NCBI RefSeq assembly: GCF_010389155.1
Contig: NC_057767.1
Coordinates: 2,294,001-2,358,000 of the forward strand
DNA from: Erigeron canadensis
Lineage: Eukaryota; Streptophyta; Magnoliopsida; Asterales; Asteraceae
Direction of reading: 5' to 3'
Length of the DNA: 64,000 nucleotides
Shown: piece after piece, positions 37,015 through 48,825 of the stretch
How the letters are laid out: each line of letters starts with the position of its first letter
Numbering within the stretch: position 1 is the first letter of the stretch
The notes under the pieces: model-generated
What the model was told of the DNA's origin: nothing
Databases searched by the model: none
What the model saw: the letters and a program-made list of their open reading frames with translations, nothing else
Made by a program: the position numbers and the translations under genes

Positions 37015-38777
37015 CTACAAACCTAGAGAGAAAGGGAAACCCGTGTCTTGCAGCCAGCTATATCCAGTAATGAAGCTCCCGGAGGTAAAACTCTCTGCTT
37101 CTGTAGTATTCTTAATCACACCCCAACCTGTCCATGTGACCCTGTTAGCCGTATCGGCCCCTGGCCCCGTGTTTTGGTACTCTCGATAATACAAAGTGTC
37201 GAGAGCGAAATCCCCATCCCAAGGGTACCATCCTGCGGGGTTGATCACGTCACTGATGGTCGATTGCATCACCACTGTTCTAGAATACTCCTTCCATGGT
37301 CTTCCAAGATAAGTTGGAAAATTGGCTTGAACTGGTTGCAGGTCAGAAGTAGCACTTATTCTACATTTTTGAATGACGATACCCGTGTTTTGGTTGGGAT
37401 CAGAGCGGCCATGAGCAGTGAGCATATTTCTTTGGTTAGGGTTGGGTTTGCGAGCTTGTATGTCACAGTTTTGAAAGACAACAGCTGCATTGCCAAATAT
37501 AAAATCAACGGTACCGACCACCACACAGGCGACATAGAACTGACGATTGGCATGGACATAAAGGGTATCTTGGTAGCCTTCCATACCACATTTGTGAAAT
37601 GCTGATAGATCTGCAGTTACACGTAATGCCACAGCTTGATGCCCCGATGGCCCTGCTGTATTTTGAAATGTAATATCTCGTGCCAAGAACTTCGCACCCA
37701 ACACCGCTATACACATGCATATATATATATGTATAATTTGGATCAATAATAAATTAAAATGAAGATCTCTTAAACTAACACAAGCTAAGCTAGCTAACCT
37801 ACGGTTGCAGAGGTGGAGGTAGTAACACCGCCGCCTGCGACATTCTTATTTCCAGTAATAATTGTGTTACTTCTTCCGTCTCCGATAAACATGATGTTGG
37901 TTTTCTTTTTTGGAATTTCCACATTCTCATCATAAACTCCTGCGGTTATCTTTATCGTGTATCTCTGATCACTTTTCTTTGGTGCCGCCGCCACTGCTTC
38001 TGCCACTGTCGTGTAGTTCCCCTTACCATTCTTATCTACTGTCACGTAACCTTTCACTTCTGGTAATTGCAACAATTTCCTGTCTGTTGCAGATAACCAC
38101 TTGGGCCAAATGATGACCTCCTCCTTTAACTTTCGACGACCACCTGCATCGTTATTGTTATTGGCTAAATTTGTGTCTGATGATGTCAGCATGCTCTTGG
38201 CGATAGCCAAAACATTGCTACACATCTTTTCTGCATGCTCTTGGTGTTGGATAATTGAACTCATGTACTGTAATCCCTTAGAAACTTCTGAATTAATGTA
38301 AATGAGGCCGTCTAAACATGTTTCATGGTTGGTGATGGTGGTGCTTAGGTGAGTTATAAGGTTGTCGTCTTTCTGGTGAAGAAGAGATTCCTTTTTCCCG
38401 AGGAGCTCTTGTATCACCATGTCAAGATCTTCTAGAGTTGAGGCACCCATCTCTACGCACTCACGAAGAGCCAGTTTTGTGAGATCATTGGCTGTTGTTG
38501 TTGCAGTGATCAGCAGCTTCTCTGTTATTTCCAAGTTGGCTAATCGGATGGCATCCTTTGTTTTATTAATGGCTAGTTCGATTACATCCACTTTTGTTGA
38601 GACCCTTTGGGTGTCGTCGGTAGTGGAGAACATAGATGAGTAGCATATGTCTGGATATAAAGTGACCGCACATGCGGACTTGATGATGGCCGGCGGCATG
38701 TCATAGTTTGAAGTTCCATGGACATGCTGCAGGGAAGTTATTATTAGTAGTGAAGCAAGAAGACTTAAAAGTTTCAT
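37015..38777 (-). CDS. PMEI-pectinesterase, second tandem copy
   Basis: Exon 1 37799-38777 and exon 2 37015-37706 (92-bp intron) give 1671 nt, 556 residues. Layout: signal peptide (about 1-21, ending HVHG); PMEI pro-domain with CAVTLYPDICYS, CVEMG, CLDG and KMCSN; RKLL processing site; pectinesterase with GVYDE, QAVALR, QDTL, DFIFG, LGRPW; end FPFSLGL. It should be secreted, cut at RKLL in the Golgi and de-esterify homogalacturonan in the wall. All catalytic motifs are intact. It is the closest relative of the 26756-28600 copy (long identical stretches such as KTNIMFIGDGRSNTIITGNK). The start ATG at 38777 is the first in frame before a hydrophobic signal. The upstream 150 bp abut an LTR fragment. 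Confidence 0.93.
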
Positions 38778-38929
38778 GTATGTTAAACCAATATTCCTAG
38801 CTAAATGCTAACAAATTGAACTGGCCGGATTTTTGAGAACTAAAAGTTTCATAAATCAATGATGGTTTATAGTTTTTTGGTGTTTTTATTTGCTCTGTAA
38901 ATTAAGTTTATAACTTGAAGAATGGTGTT

Positions 38930-39380
38930 TGTGCACCAAACCGAGATTAGGTTTAGAAAGAGGGATGATTGGTGTTTTTGGTTGTTTGTTGGCGATTCCC
39001 CGAAGGTAGAGTGAATCTCTTTACGCCAATCAATTATGATTTTGATTGTTAGCCGATTAAGATCGTGCTATTATGCTTTAGATGTGATTGATCGAATTGA
39101 GTATATTATGAATAATAATGCCTTCGTGAGGTTTTATGAATCTCCTTTTATAGGGAGAATTTATCTTGGAGGAAAAGTTAAGCCTCTTTAGGGTTTCCCT
39201 AAGTCTTAGGCCAGGAATATTATTTCCTTAGTTATTGATCAGAAATGATAAGACCAAATCCCGACTTTGTAGGAGGGCGATCCTTATCACATTATGTTAT
39301 TTGTAAGATTCTTCGTGACGAATGTCCCTTCGTATCATAGAGTCAAGTCCTGCGTACCGCTGGGAGGGTACGTCATCAAA
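38930..39380 (-). mobile_element. LTR-like dispersed repeat, copy 2
   Basis: Relative of 653-1165 with the same order of blocks and a minus-strand TATA box TATAAAAG (39145-39152). It lies just upstream of the second pectinesterase gene, transcribed in the same direction, and could affect that gene's promoter. The ends are uncertain. Confidence 0.6.
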
Positions 39381-40360
39381 TGGGTAAAATTAATATGGAT
39401 GTTTTCATTATCAAATAACCAAACTTAAAGTGGTTTCTTCGTATATTCAAATTGTATGCATCTCTTCATGTATACATGTGGAGTTTGTTAATCTGGCCAA
39501 ACTTAAGCATGGTATTGTGTATCTAGTGTAATAACTAAAAGTTTCCAACATGTATTACCTGATAAAACCACAAATAAAGTGATGTAGACAGAATATCATC
39601 CATGTCAAACAGTACTACTTTGTTCTCAGGAAATTACATGAGACAACCCTCGGAAATAAAAAACAAAGCTTCAGATACTTCTTACAACACTACTAAAGTA
39701 TTAATCCTAAACACATATATACTGAGACGGTTTAAAGTTTAGAAACCTATGGTCTTATTTATGTTATAGCATGCATGTAGTAGTATTGCTCAGGTTTTGA
39801 TGTATTGCTATTCGGCTAATTAACCTTGAAATCGAGATTCGTTTATTAGCAGACTATCCTGTATTCTGCAGTAAGGTAGCAACAGACTCATAATATACCT
39901 TTGACCACTTTAAACTACCAAGCTTTGACGACTTTCATTGAACATTCACTACTCGATCGGTATCTACCTTTGGTAAGTGTTAAAAATGTAGGTTGAGCAA
40001 TAATAAGTTAACGGTGTCGTCCTTCAACCACAAGTTTTGATCTGTATAAAATCAATCTAAAAATAGGAGTACACCAGAGACCCCTAGATCAGTTATTTTG
40101 CTTTCCAAACTTCTAGAACTATTTAGAACCTTATTATTTAAGTGTTAAGTATATTTGTAATGACAACATGCTTTCGATAAGCATTCATTACTTGGCATTA
40201 CTGTTACAAATGCAGGCTGTACATCCATAAGGCGAACCTGACCCAAACTTCTTGGCAGATGGCCTGCAAGAATTACATTGACTACCCATTTGCGGATATA
40301 CTGGTCCAATTATGTCCTGCCAACAACCTCACGTTTCTTAAATCATTTTATTCCTGTAAT
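39381..40360. other. Intergenic region
   Basis: No complete gene. Near 40214-40320 there is a less AT-rich patch whose minus strand reads GPVYPQMGSQCNSCRPSA without stops and abuts AG and GT dinucleotides. It could be a stray exon fragment of a Cys-containing protein, but I do not recognise the family. Confidence 0.35.
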
Positions 40361-40364
40361 TAAT

Positions 40365-40600
40365 TCAAAATCATTTTATTCTTTTAATTCATTCAAAATC
40401 TTTTATCTCAAAAACCGTATATCGATAAATTATAAAATTTGTATGGGTGTTCTTAAAATTTCATGTTCTTTTATTAGAGATGTCATTCGATGGTGGAGCC
40501 ATGTACGGCTAAAGCATTTGGCTATCACACTCAATGACTTATCACCTCCTATGACCTATCACCCCACCATCTCACCGCCACAACGCGCGAACACTATCTC
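40365..40600. repeat. Dispersed repeat, copy 2 of 3
   Basis: Starts near TTCATTCAAAATCTTTTATC, includes CTCAAAAACCGTATATCGAT, TATGGGTGTT, ATTAGAGATGTCATTCGAT and GGCTATCACACTCAATGAC, and ends CACCATCTCACCGCCACAAC, GCGCGAACAC. Closely related to 52690-52930. Confidence 0.75.
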
Positions 40601-40735
40601 TCGCATATAAAAACAATACAGAATGAAGCAAACTGCATACCTCTTATTGGGACAATAATAGGTTCCCAAATTATTTAATTTATAGCTACTAAAAGCCCAC
40701 CAAATCTGGTTCATTAATTGCCATTACAAATTAAT

Positions 40736-43405
40736 TTACAAACCAAGCGAGTAAGGGAAGCCAGTGGCTGGCAACCAAGTACCTCCAGCAATGAAGCTTC
40801 CAGGGGTAAAACTGGCGGCCTCTGTAGCACTGGTAATGACACCCCATCCAGGCCATGTGACTCTGTTAGACGTATCAGCTCCAGGCCCGGTGTTCTGGTA
40901 CTCTCGGTAATACAAAGTGTTAAGAGCAAAATCCCCATCCCATGGGTACCATCCTGCAGGGTTGATCACGTCACTGATGGTCGATTGCATCACCACTGTT
41001 CTAGAATACTCCTTCCATGGTCTTCCAAGATATGTTGGGAAGTCGGCTTGAACTGGTTGCAGGTCAGAAGTAGCACTTATTGTACACTTTTGAATGACAA
41101 TTCCCGTGTTTTGGTTAGGATCGGTCCGGCCTTGAGCAGTGACCATGTTCTTTTGTTTGGGGTTGGGTTTACGGGCTTGTATGTCACAGTTCTGAAAGAC
41201 AGCGGCAGCATTGCCAAATATGAAATCGACGGTACCAACAACCACACAGTTGACATAGAACTGACGATTAGAGTGAACATAAAGGGTGTCTTGGTAGGCT
41301 AGCATAGCACATCTATAAAATGCGGATAAATCAGAGCCGACGCGTAATGCCACGGCTTGTTCCCCTGAAGGCCCGGCTGCATTTTGAAATGTAATATCTC
41401 GTGCTAAGAATCCATCACCCACCGCAGCTGAACATCAATATAATACTCCAGTTATTATATATCCTTGATAATATTAAGTAACAAATAAAATATAATAATA
41501 CTCGTAATATAAATTAAATAAAATCAGGTTGCAGGTTGTATAGGAAAAGAAAATTACTGTACTAATAAAAACAAAAAAGCACGTGGTTATATTCTATTCT
41601 GAATTAAAACAAACATATACAGATCGAGTATATCACAACGTGGGTAGGTTGAAAACTAAGACTAAAAGCTCCCCGCCTGTCTGGCCACTTTCAATCTTAG
41701 CCTAAACAATGTTTTCATACGAGTATTAATTAGTATTAAAAACAAAAAAAAATTGTCTTTCCTTTGTCTTTTAACTTTAATTTGAATCAAATCAAATCTT
41801 GAACAATCTAGCTAATAACTTATTTTACATTAAGTGTCACGATCGAGTTGATCAGAACATGGAGATATATATGTAAATTAAAAGCGACGTAAATCAGGGA
41901 AAAGTGAGTGAGTGAGTAAAGTCTATAAACGACAAAATCTGTGCACAAAGTAAATAATTAAGCTTTTGTTTCTTTGACAGGATGTTGATCTTCCCTATAC
42001 ATTTTACAGTATAATCTTCAATAAATTAACTAGCTATTGTTATTTGGATCTTACGATGAGACATAAATTAAAAGAGGAAAAGTAGTACAGTACGTTTTTT
42101 TCAATTACCAATGTTGTAGTATATATTTGGATCATATGTTAAGCGGGTGGTGTATCCCAACCATATTTTTTGGTATCTCAACCAAAATAGTGTGGGCTCC
42201 CATGTCTGTAATGGTATATATGGTAGAGTAAAAACGAGCCCCCTGTCACTAATAATCTGATCGAGTTACCAAAATCATGTCGGGATACCGGGCGCCATTT
42301 TAAGTAGGGAATTCATTACAATTTATTTAAGTAAGAGAAAACTACTTTACTGCAATCACGGCTGCAGAGTTGTAAATTTTTAGCTCAAAATGCATCCGTG
42401 CGACAATTATAAGTTTTTAGCCGATATCAGTTATTAGTAATTTGGCTTTATATATTTCTAAACTAAATAATTAATAGGAAAGAAGGTAGTAATGTATAAT
42501 TAATGAATTACGTAACGTAGGTACCTACCTACGGTAGCCGAGTTGAAGGTAGTGTTGCCGCCAGCTACGCTTTCGCTTGCGGTGATAATAGTGTTACTTC
42601 TTCCATCCCCGATTAACATAATGTTTGTTTTGCTGCTTGGTATGTTAACGTTCTCCCTGTACACCCCTGCCTTTATCTTTATCACGTACCTGCTTCCGCT
42701 CTTGGAGGGTGCAGCTGCCACCGCTGCCCCCACGTTCGTATAATCCCCGCTGCCATCCGCGGCCACGGTCACGTTCGGGGTCACCTCCCCCCCCGACTGT
42801 AACAATCTCCTCCTATCTCCCACAGACAACCATTCTGGCCACGATACTACTACTTTTTTAATCCTTCTATCATCACTACTAGGAGTAGTCATGTTTATAA
42901 TCATGGCTAGAGCATTGCTACACATCTGGCCTCCACGATCCTGTCCCAGGAAAATCTTTTTACGCACTTTCTTGGAAGGTGCATCATGGGATAATCCATC
43001 CAAACATGTTTCTTTGTTGGTGATAGTCGTGCTCATCATGGTTCTAAGGTTATCGGCCGCAGATGCCTTATTATAAATATTGTTGGTTGTTGGATACGCT
43101 CTAAGCTCACGAATGACCATGTCGAGTCTTTGTAAGGTTCCATCTCCCAGCTCCAAGCAATCTTGGAGGGCGATTTTCGTGCGATGATCATCGGGATTGG
43201 CTTTGATGAGAAGGTTGTTGATGGTATGTAAGTTGGTTTGGATGATGTGTTTGGTTTTGTTGATGGTGGATTCGATCATGTCTTTTTGGGTTGTAGTACT
43301 AGTAGTAAGGAGTAGCAAATTAGCAAATACAAATAAAACTACCAATGAACAAGACATGCCGGAGTTGGAGTAGTAATCCCACATCTTCTCTCTCTCTCTC
43401 ACCAA
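40736..43405 (-). CDS. PMEI-pectinesterase, third tandem copy
   Basis: Exon 1 42529-43405 and exon 2 40736-41427, separated by a 1101-bp intron, give 1569 nt, 522 residues. A signal or anchor segment (SLVVLFVFANLLLL) is followed by a shortened PMEI pro-domain that begins at QKDMIESTINKTKHIIQTN and lacks the first two-Cys hairpin (C..T.YPD.C) of the other copies; CLELG and CLDG remain. Then come the RRLL processing site (GDRRRLLQ), GVYRE, QAVALR, QDTL, DFIFG, LGRPW, end FPYSLGL. The enzyme part is intact. Either Met1 or Met8 (43384) could be the start. Exon 2 is the same 692 nt as in its neighbours, supporting tandem duplication; it is the most diverged copy. A minus-strand TATA-like TATATAAAATAGG lies about 70 bp upstream. 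Confidence 0.92.
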
Positions 43406-43948
43406 TAACTTTTATGATTGTGGGTGGTGTTTAAGTAAATCAAATTGTCGATCGTGGATATATGCCCTATTTTATATACATATCCCTGCCCCAGTCCTAC
43501 TTTCCCTTTTATTATCAAAAGAAATTATTGTTTGCATCATGTTATTAAACTTAATTATTAAAAGCAAATATGCTTAAAATTATTACACACTCCAGTTATA
43601 AAAATAGTTAATTTACACTTTAAGTTTTTATTTTAATAATTAACACTTTAAACTTTTATTTTTCTAAAAATTTACACTATCATAATTATATCAATCTACA
43701 CCACTTCACCGACATCACCACCAATAATACCATCACCGACACCACTAATGACTAAACCGCCTTCCCCACCACCGTCACCGTATTGCGCGGATACCATAGT
43801 CGTACGTATAACGTAATAAAAATTAGCATAACATTCACGTTAAACATTAGTTTAAAACTAGATTTTAAACTCGTGTCAAATACACGCGTTTTACAATATT
43901 TATTACTAATATAAGAATTGCTATATGGAAAACGAATTGACCAAGGCT

Positions 43949-44190
43949 TGTTAGCTTTATATTTTATGGTGTTTAATTGTAAAATTATATTTGTGGAAGG
44001 GGTGTTAATGTTAATTAGTGGAATGTATAAATATCCCCTTCCACCCCCATTTGTAAGAAATGCTTTCATATATATAAAATCCTTTTATTTACCTTTACCG
44101 GTTTTCTCCACAAACCTCACGTACACATATACACACACTTGATCTAATCTATCATATATCCATCATTCAAGAATAAATTTAAACTTTACA
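43949..44190 (+). repeat. 5' LTR with TATA box in a hairpin loop
   Basis: 242 bp, TGTTAGC...TTTACA. The TATA box TATAAATA is at 44026-44033, inside a perfect inverted repeat GTGGAAGGGG (43993-44002) / CCCCTTCCAC (44035-44044). Confidence 0.9.
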
Positions 44191-44257
44191 ATTGGCATCA
44201 GAGCCCATGGCGCCACATCCTACCTGTTTTCGTGTTTAATTTCATATTTTCGGCGAG

Positions 44258-44745
44258 TTTTCCGGCCGCCGTTTTTCTGCTTCCTTCCTTCTTCTGCTAC
44301 ACTCAAATACCGGTTTTCCATTTTCTTTGATTTGTAATTTTAATACCGGTTTTCATACCGGTATTCCTGCTGGTTTTCACTTCTTTTCTTCTTTGAATTT
44401 CAGTTGAAATACTGGTATACCTACCGGTTTTCCTACCAGTTTTCACCTTTCCCATTCAAATACCTGCTTTACTTTCACCATACAAAAACCGGCTTTCATT
44501 TTAATCTATACAAATACTGGCTTTCACCTTATTGACATCATAATACCTGGTTTACCCCAAAACCGATATTAGTTCTTTAATTCTTCATTTTACAAAAAGA
44601 ATCTCTGTCCAAATTTTTTTTCTCGAAAACCGGTATTAGTTTTTCATTCGCCAAAATCGGTATTTGTTCTTCATTTTTAATTTCTTCACTAATACCGGCT
44701 TTTGTTCAAATACCGGTATTAGTTCATCAAATACCCAACTCAAAC
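44258..44745 (+). repeat. Leader array of AATACCGGTATT-type words
   Basis: More than ten copies of (AA)TACCGG(T/C)(A/T)TT or near variants (ACTGGTAT, ACCGGCTTTC, ACCAGTTTTC) occur in this non-coding leader just after the primer site. The core TACCGGTA is palindromic. Confidence 0.85.
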
Positions 44746-45475
44746 CCAATAATCTTTAAAACCCATTTGTTTTATTAAGCAGAAACACAGTTACCAGTTT
44801 CTTGAACCAACCTTCTTCAAACTCGTCCTTCATTACCCGTGGTTGTGAGTGGTTGTTTGAGTCTTTTACGTGTTTAATCTCTTGAGTAGTTGACTTTGTA
44901 AAAGAAAGCATAATTGTTCAAAGCGTTAATCAAAGAAATTTTGTTAACAGAAAAATTGTGTTCTATTTGTTTGGTTGTGAGAACTGTTCGAGAGAGTGTG
45001 TGTGAGGTAAAGAGTTTGAAGTTGTATTGATAATAAGTAAAAAGAAAAGGAAATCGAGTGATATACATCTTGAAGACTTGAAAGGTATCTCGAGAAAGGA
45101 AAGATAAAACAAGTGTGGTAGAACGCATGCTTTCGTGTGTATCAATGGATAACGTGTATTGGTAATTGTGGGTGACAAGTTAAAGTGTGTCACGCGTGAT
45201 TATATAGCAAAAGTGAATTGTCATTTTGAAATTGTGCTGTCACGTGGTGACTCTCTTGGAACTCATAAACTAGTTGTCAACTTTAAATTCATTATTTCTT
45301 TTACGTTGAGACAAACAGTTTATTTTTGGGTTGCCATTTTTGAAAATTCATTTTACTTTGTAAGACTGAAAGTTTCATTGGGCCATGATTTAGCACTAGT
45401 TGGTTTTGGGCTAGTATTTAGTTGTTAGGCTAAAGTTGTTATTAGGCTGAATATCTGGACTGAATTTTAGTCAAG

Positions 45476-46359
45476 ATGTCGACTCCTTCAGACATTTTCT
45501 CGGATGATCCCATTTTGAAAGAGTTATTTTCGAACATGACAACAGAACCTACATGGGATCAAGAGTACCGTCATAAAAATAAGGTGTGCACATGTTATCA
45601 AACTACTTCCGTACAACCTCATAATTTTCCTTGTGCTGTAAAGATTTATTCTACAAAGTTTTATGCTTTTAACAAGTTTCACGGGATCAAGACTGAGAAT
45701 GACAAACTTAAAGAAGAGAATAAAAAAATCAAATTATCAAATGATTTTTTCAAGAAAGAGAATGACAAACTCGAAGAAGATTTAGACAAACTCAAATTAT
45801 CGAATGATCTCAGTCTGGAAAGCATTGAATATCTTGAAAAGGAAAATGATCATTGGTATTCAAAGGTTCGGAGTTTAACAAATAAATTGGAAGATTCTGA
45901 GACAACTCAAAGAAACCATCTCATCTTTGGAATCTAGTCTTGCAGAAAATACCACTCTTGTTTCAAAAAATACAATCTCTTGAAGATGAGCTTGCAAAAC
46001 TTCTGAAACAGTCAAGTGAATCTTCTGTTCCAAAGATTGAGAAACCACAAAGCTATCCGAAACCAACACCATCCAAACCAAAATTCAATATTCCAAAACC
46101 CCATGAAAGAAAATTTTCTCATTTCACCAACTATTCCTTGCAAAAGGATAGAAGGTATTCTCCGAAACCAAATTTTGATGGAACCAAGACTCTTATATCT
46201 TTCCTTTCATTTAAAGATAATTCACTGTTTATCTCCCGAGCAAAATCTCATTTGACAAAGTCAAAATGGAAACCTATTCACAATCCCAAATCATCTAAGT
46301 CAAAGTCATTCAAATATTCGTTTTCGAAGCTGTTTGACCTTGCACCAAAACCAGTGTAA
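45476..46359 (+). pseudogene. Gag-like coiled-coil region of the non-autonomous element
   Basis: The frame 45476-45937 encodes MSTPSDIFSDDPILKELFSN, then a Lys/Glu/Leu-rich coiled coil (repeats of ENDKL, EEN, LKLSND). It stops at 45937 and the adjacent frame (to 46359) continues with LEDELAKLLKQSSE and a basic Pro/Lys/Ser-rich tail. A further piece KTVGPEVKWVPKVVCM-like follows near 46490-46540. This resembles the C-terminal half of plant copia gag proteins, without the zinc knuckle. One frameshift splits it; it may still give a truncated protein. Confidence 0.65.
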
Positions 46360-46633
46360 AAAGTGAATGACTTTGTTTCACCACTTCTTCCACGAAAACT
46401 CTTCTCATATTCAATTCCGAGTTTTCATCCTCCGTGGAATGCATATTCTATTCGTCGAATCGATGAAACTTTTCTCTGGACTGTCAAGACAAAAACCGTT
46501 GGGCCGGAAGTCAAATGGGTCCCAAAGGTTGTTTGTATGTGATTCGATGAAAATGGCTTATACATAACTCAATATATAACCCGAGCTGCAGCTGTTTATG
46601 TAAGACATCAACTTCATAATCAACCTATCCCTG

Positions 46634-48103
46634 TGATATGTCGTATTTTATACCCATTTCCCACGGTTTATATAGTTAAGTTAGCATGTTTAATGAGCGT
46701 TTCGTATACATTTGTTGCGTTTATGGTATTTGTTAGTGTTTCAGGTTAGTAGCAGCTACTTGAGCGTATTTCTTAAGAAAACGACACTCTTGGAGTGAAA
46801 TAAGTGCTTACAGATGATTTCCGGGTCGTTTGGATGAAGTTTGGTGAAAGTCAACGAAAGTCAAACATGGAATCAAGACAAGCTGCGCAGCAGCTTATAA
46901 GCTGCGTGGCAGCTGTAAAACAGAGGGCCGAAGCTGCGCAGCAGCTCGTCTAGTAGGTTTCCAGCAAAGTCAATGAAAGTCAAGAAGTCAACTGCGGTCA
47001 AAGGGAGCTGCGCAGCAGCTTAAGGTCGATTCTGCACAATCTTTTTGGGAAACATATAAATAGCTTGTTTTTCAGTCCAAAACCCTATCTCATACTTTCC
47101 AGCCGTTTTTAAGACCTTTTGAGGAGACTTTTGATCAGATTTATCATCCTTGAAGATCGATATTACGATTGGATTATTCTCGTTATTTCCGTTCAATTCT
47201 TTGTATTCGGTAACGATGAATTCTCTTTATTTGATTTGTTATTTCATATTTAATATGAGTGGCTAATCGCCCTGTTCATCCATCTTGATGGAGTGAGACA
47301 TTATGTAGGGATTGCACAATAATTATTAATTCAAGTGATTTTATTTAACGTTTTGTTGTGATCTTAATCTATTAATTCTTTGTTATTCAATTATTGATTG
47401 CGGATAATTTGTACTCATTGCTTAGTGACGACTAGGATTTGGGTATAAGTTATTTTGATTGCTTGGTTAGAAGCAATTGGTTCTATGACGGGTACGGTAG
47501 AGGGTAATTAATATTTGATAAGAATTAACGGGTTGATGGTTGGGTACAATCGATAGGCAAAATTGTTATCTGAAATGATCAAAACCATTGTTAAACTAGG
47601 GAAGTTATAAAAAGGCGTCTCGGGGTACCGGTCTTAATAATGAAACTAGTTTATACAAAAGAGTCGAATAAGTTGTTAACTTGACGGGTACGGGGTTGGC
47701 GATTAATTTGAGTCTCGGTCGTTTAATCAATAAATTGAATTTGAACTTCATCAAATGTGCAATCTTAACATTTTGTCGAGCGAAATCAAGATGGATGACC
47801 TTTAAATTATTGTTTTCAACAACAAACTTCTCTTTCGATTAATCCTTTGGGATTACTAACTTTTCAAACTAATTGCTCGCAACGTGGCAACTCGGCCACA
47901 AAACCCCCATTTTTACTTGAATCATTTAACGTTTTACAATTGCTTATTTAAGTCCTTGCGAACGATCTCGGCTTACCATTTTTAACTATACTGCATACGA
48001 TCAGGTACACTGCCTGTGAGTGTGTAGTTATCAGTGTTTTTCGGTAAATCGTGTTATAAATTTAAAGCTAGATTTCGCACATCACCCTGTTTTCGACTTA
48101 TCA
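46634..48103 (+). mobile_element. LTR-like insert (probable solo LTR)
   Basis: Starts TGATATGTCG and ends CGACTTATCA, inverted termini with TG...CA. It interrupts the sequence after the gag-like region. Inside are palindromic AGCTGCGCAGCAGCT words near the left end. There is no coding domain. I could not find a matching target duplication, so the boundaries may be off by several bases. Confidence 0.5.
46880..47030. repeat. AAGCTGCGCAGCAGCTT palindromic words
   Basis: Near-identical copies at about 46882 (AAGCTGCGCAGCAGCTT-like), 46903 (AAGCTGCGTGGCAGC), 46931 (AAGCTGCGCAGCAGCT) and 47008 (AGCTGCGCAGCAGCTT). Each is a near-palindrome able to form a hairpin. Confidence 0.8.
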
Positions 48104-48184
48104 TTACACATGATGAACATGTTAGTCACACATTCATCATGAGGGGGGAGAAAAAGCATATAAAGTCGAAAAAGCTTAACTGAA

Positions 48185-48445
48185 TGTTTATTTGAGGGGG
48201 AGCAAGAACATTACCCTCAAGTGAAACCCCCACAAAAGTTTGTTTGATCGCATATGCTTTTGGGTGGTATAATACCAAGCTTGTTATTGCCAATGTGGTG
48301 GGTTAGCCGCTAATACACCCTATATATAAGCGTTGGTGATACAAAGAAGATCATTTGTTTGAGGAGGAGCTAGAATTAAAGACGATCTGTTGAAGATCAT
48401 TCATTTAGTTGATAAGTCGCTCCAAGATACAAATGTTTGTTTGAG
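48185..48445 (+). repeat. Repeated polypurine-like motif TTTGAGGGGGAGCAAGAA
   Basis: Copies at about 48191-48210, 48358-48374 (variant TTTGAGGAGGAGCTAGAA) and 48430-48450, upstream of the true polypurine tract at 48815. A separate 33-bp tandem duplication (AAGCTTCCGCAATGCCAAAA) lies near 48560-48620. Confidence 0.75.
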
Positions 48446-48825
48446 GGGGAGCAAGAATAAGTTGATCAAAGAATCAAATGCCCAAAGATGATTGTTTATC
48501 CAAAGACAACTTAGAAATGAAGTTTCATAGTCAAACCAAATTTCCAATTTCCAAAACCAAGCTTCCGCAATGCCAAAAGAATTCAAAGATATCCAAGCTT
48601 CCGCAATGCCAAAAGAAATTCAAAGCCAAGCCAAGCTTCCACACTTTACACCAAGTCAAGATTCCGCATTTTTCCAGAAACCCCGAGTCTTCGCTTCCAC
48701 ATTATGTTTAAGGATCCAACAAGTCAAAGTTTCAAGATCACTCAACATCAAAGATTCTCAACAAAAAGGACCCGCCTAAAGCGAAAGACGATGCATCATT
48801 TACAATTCAACACCAAGGGGGAGAT

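Noticed and set aside
37048..37605. 185-codon plus-strand frame opposite a pectinesterase exon; similar one at 40718-41302
   Set aside because: Both are antisense to exon 2 of tandem copies, so their similarity is explained by the real genes.
46634..48103. Calling this insert a confirmed solo LTR
   Set aside because: TG...CA ends are present but no matching target duplication was found, so it is kept only as LTR-like.
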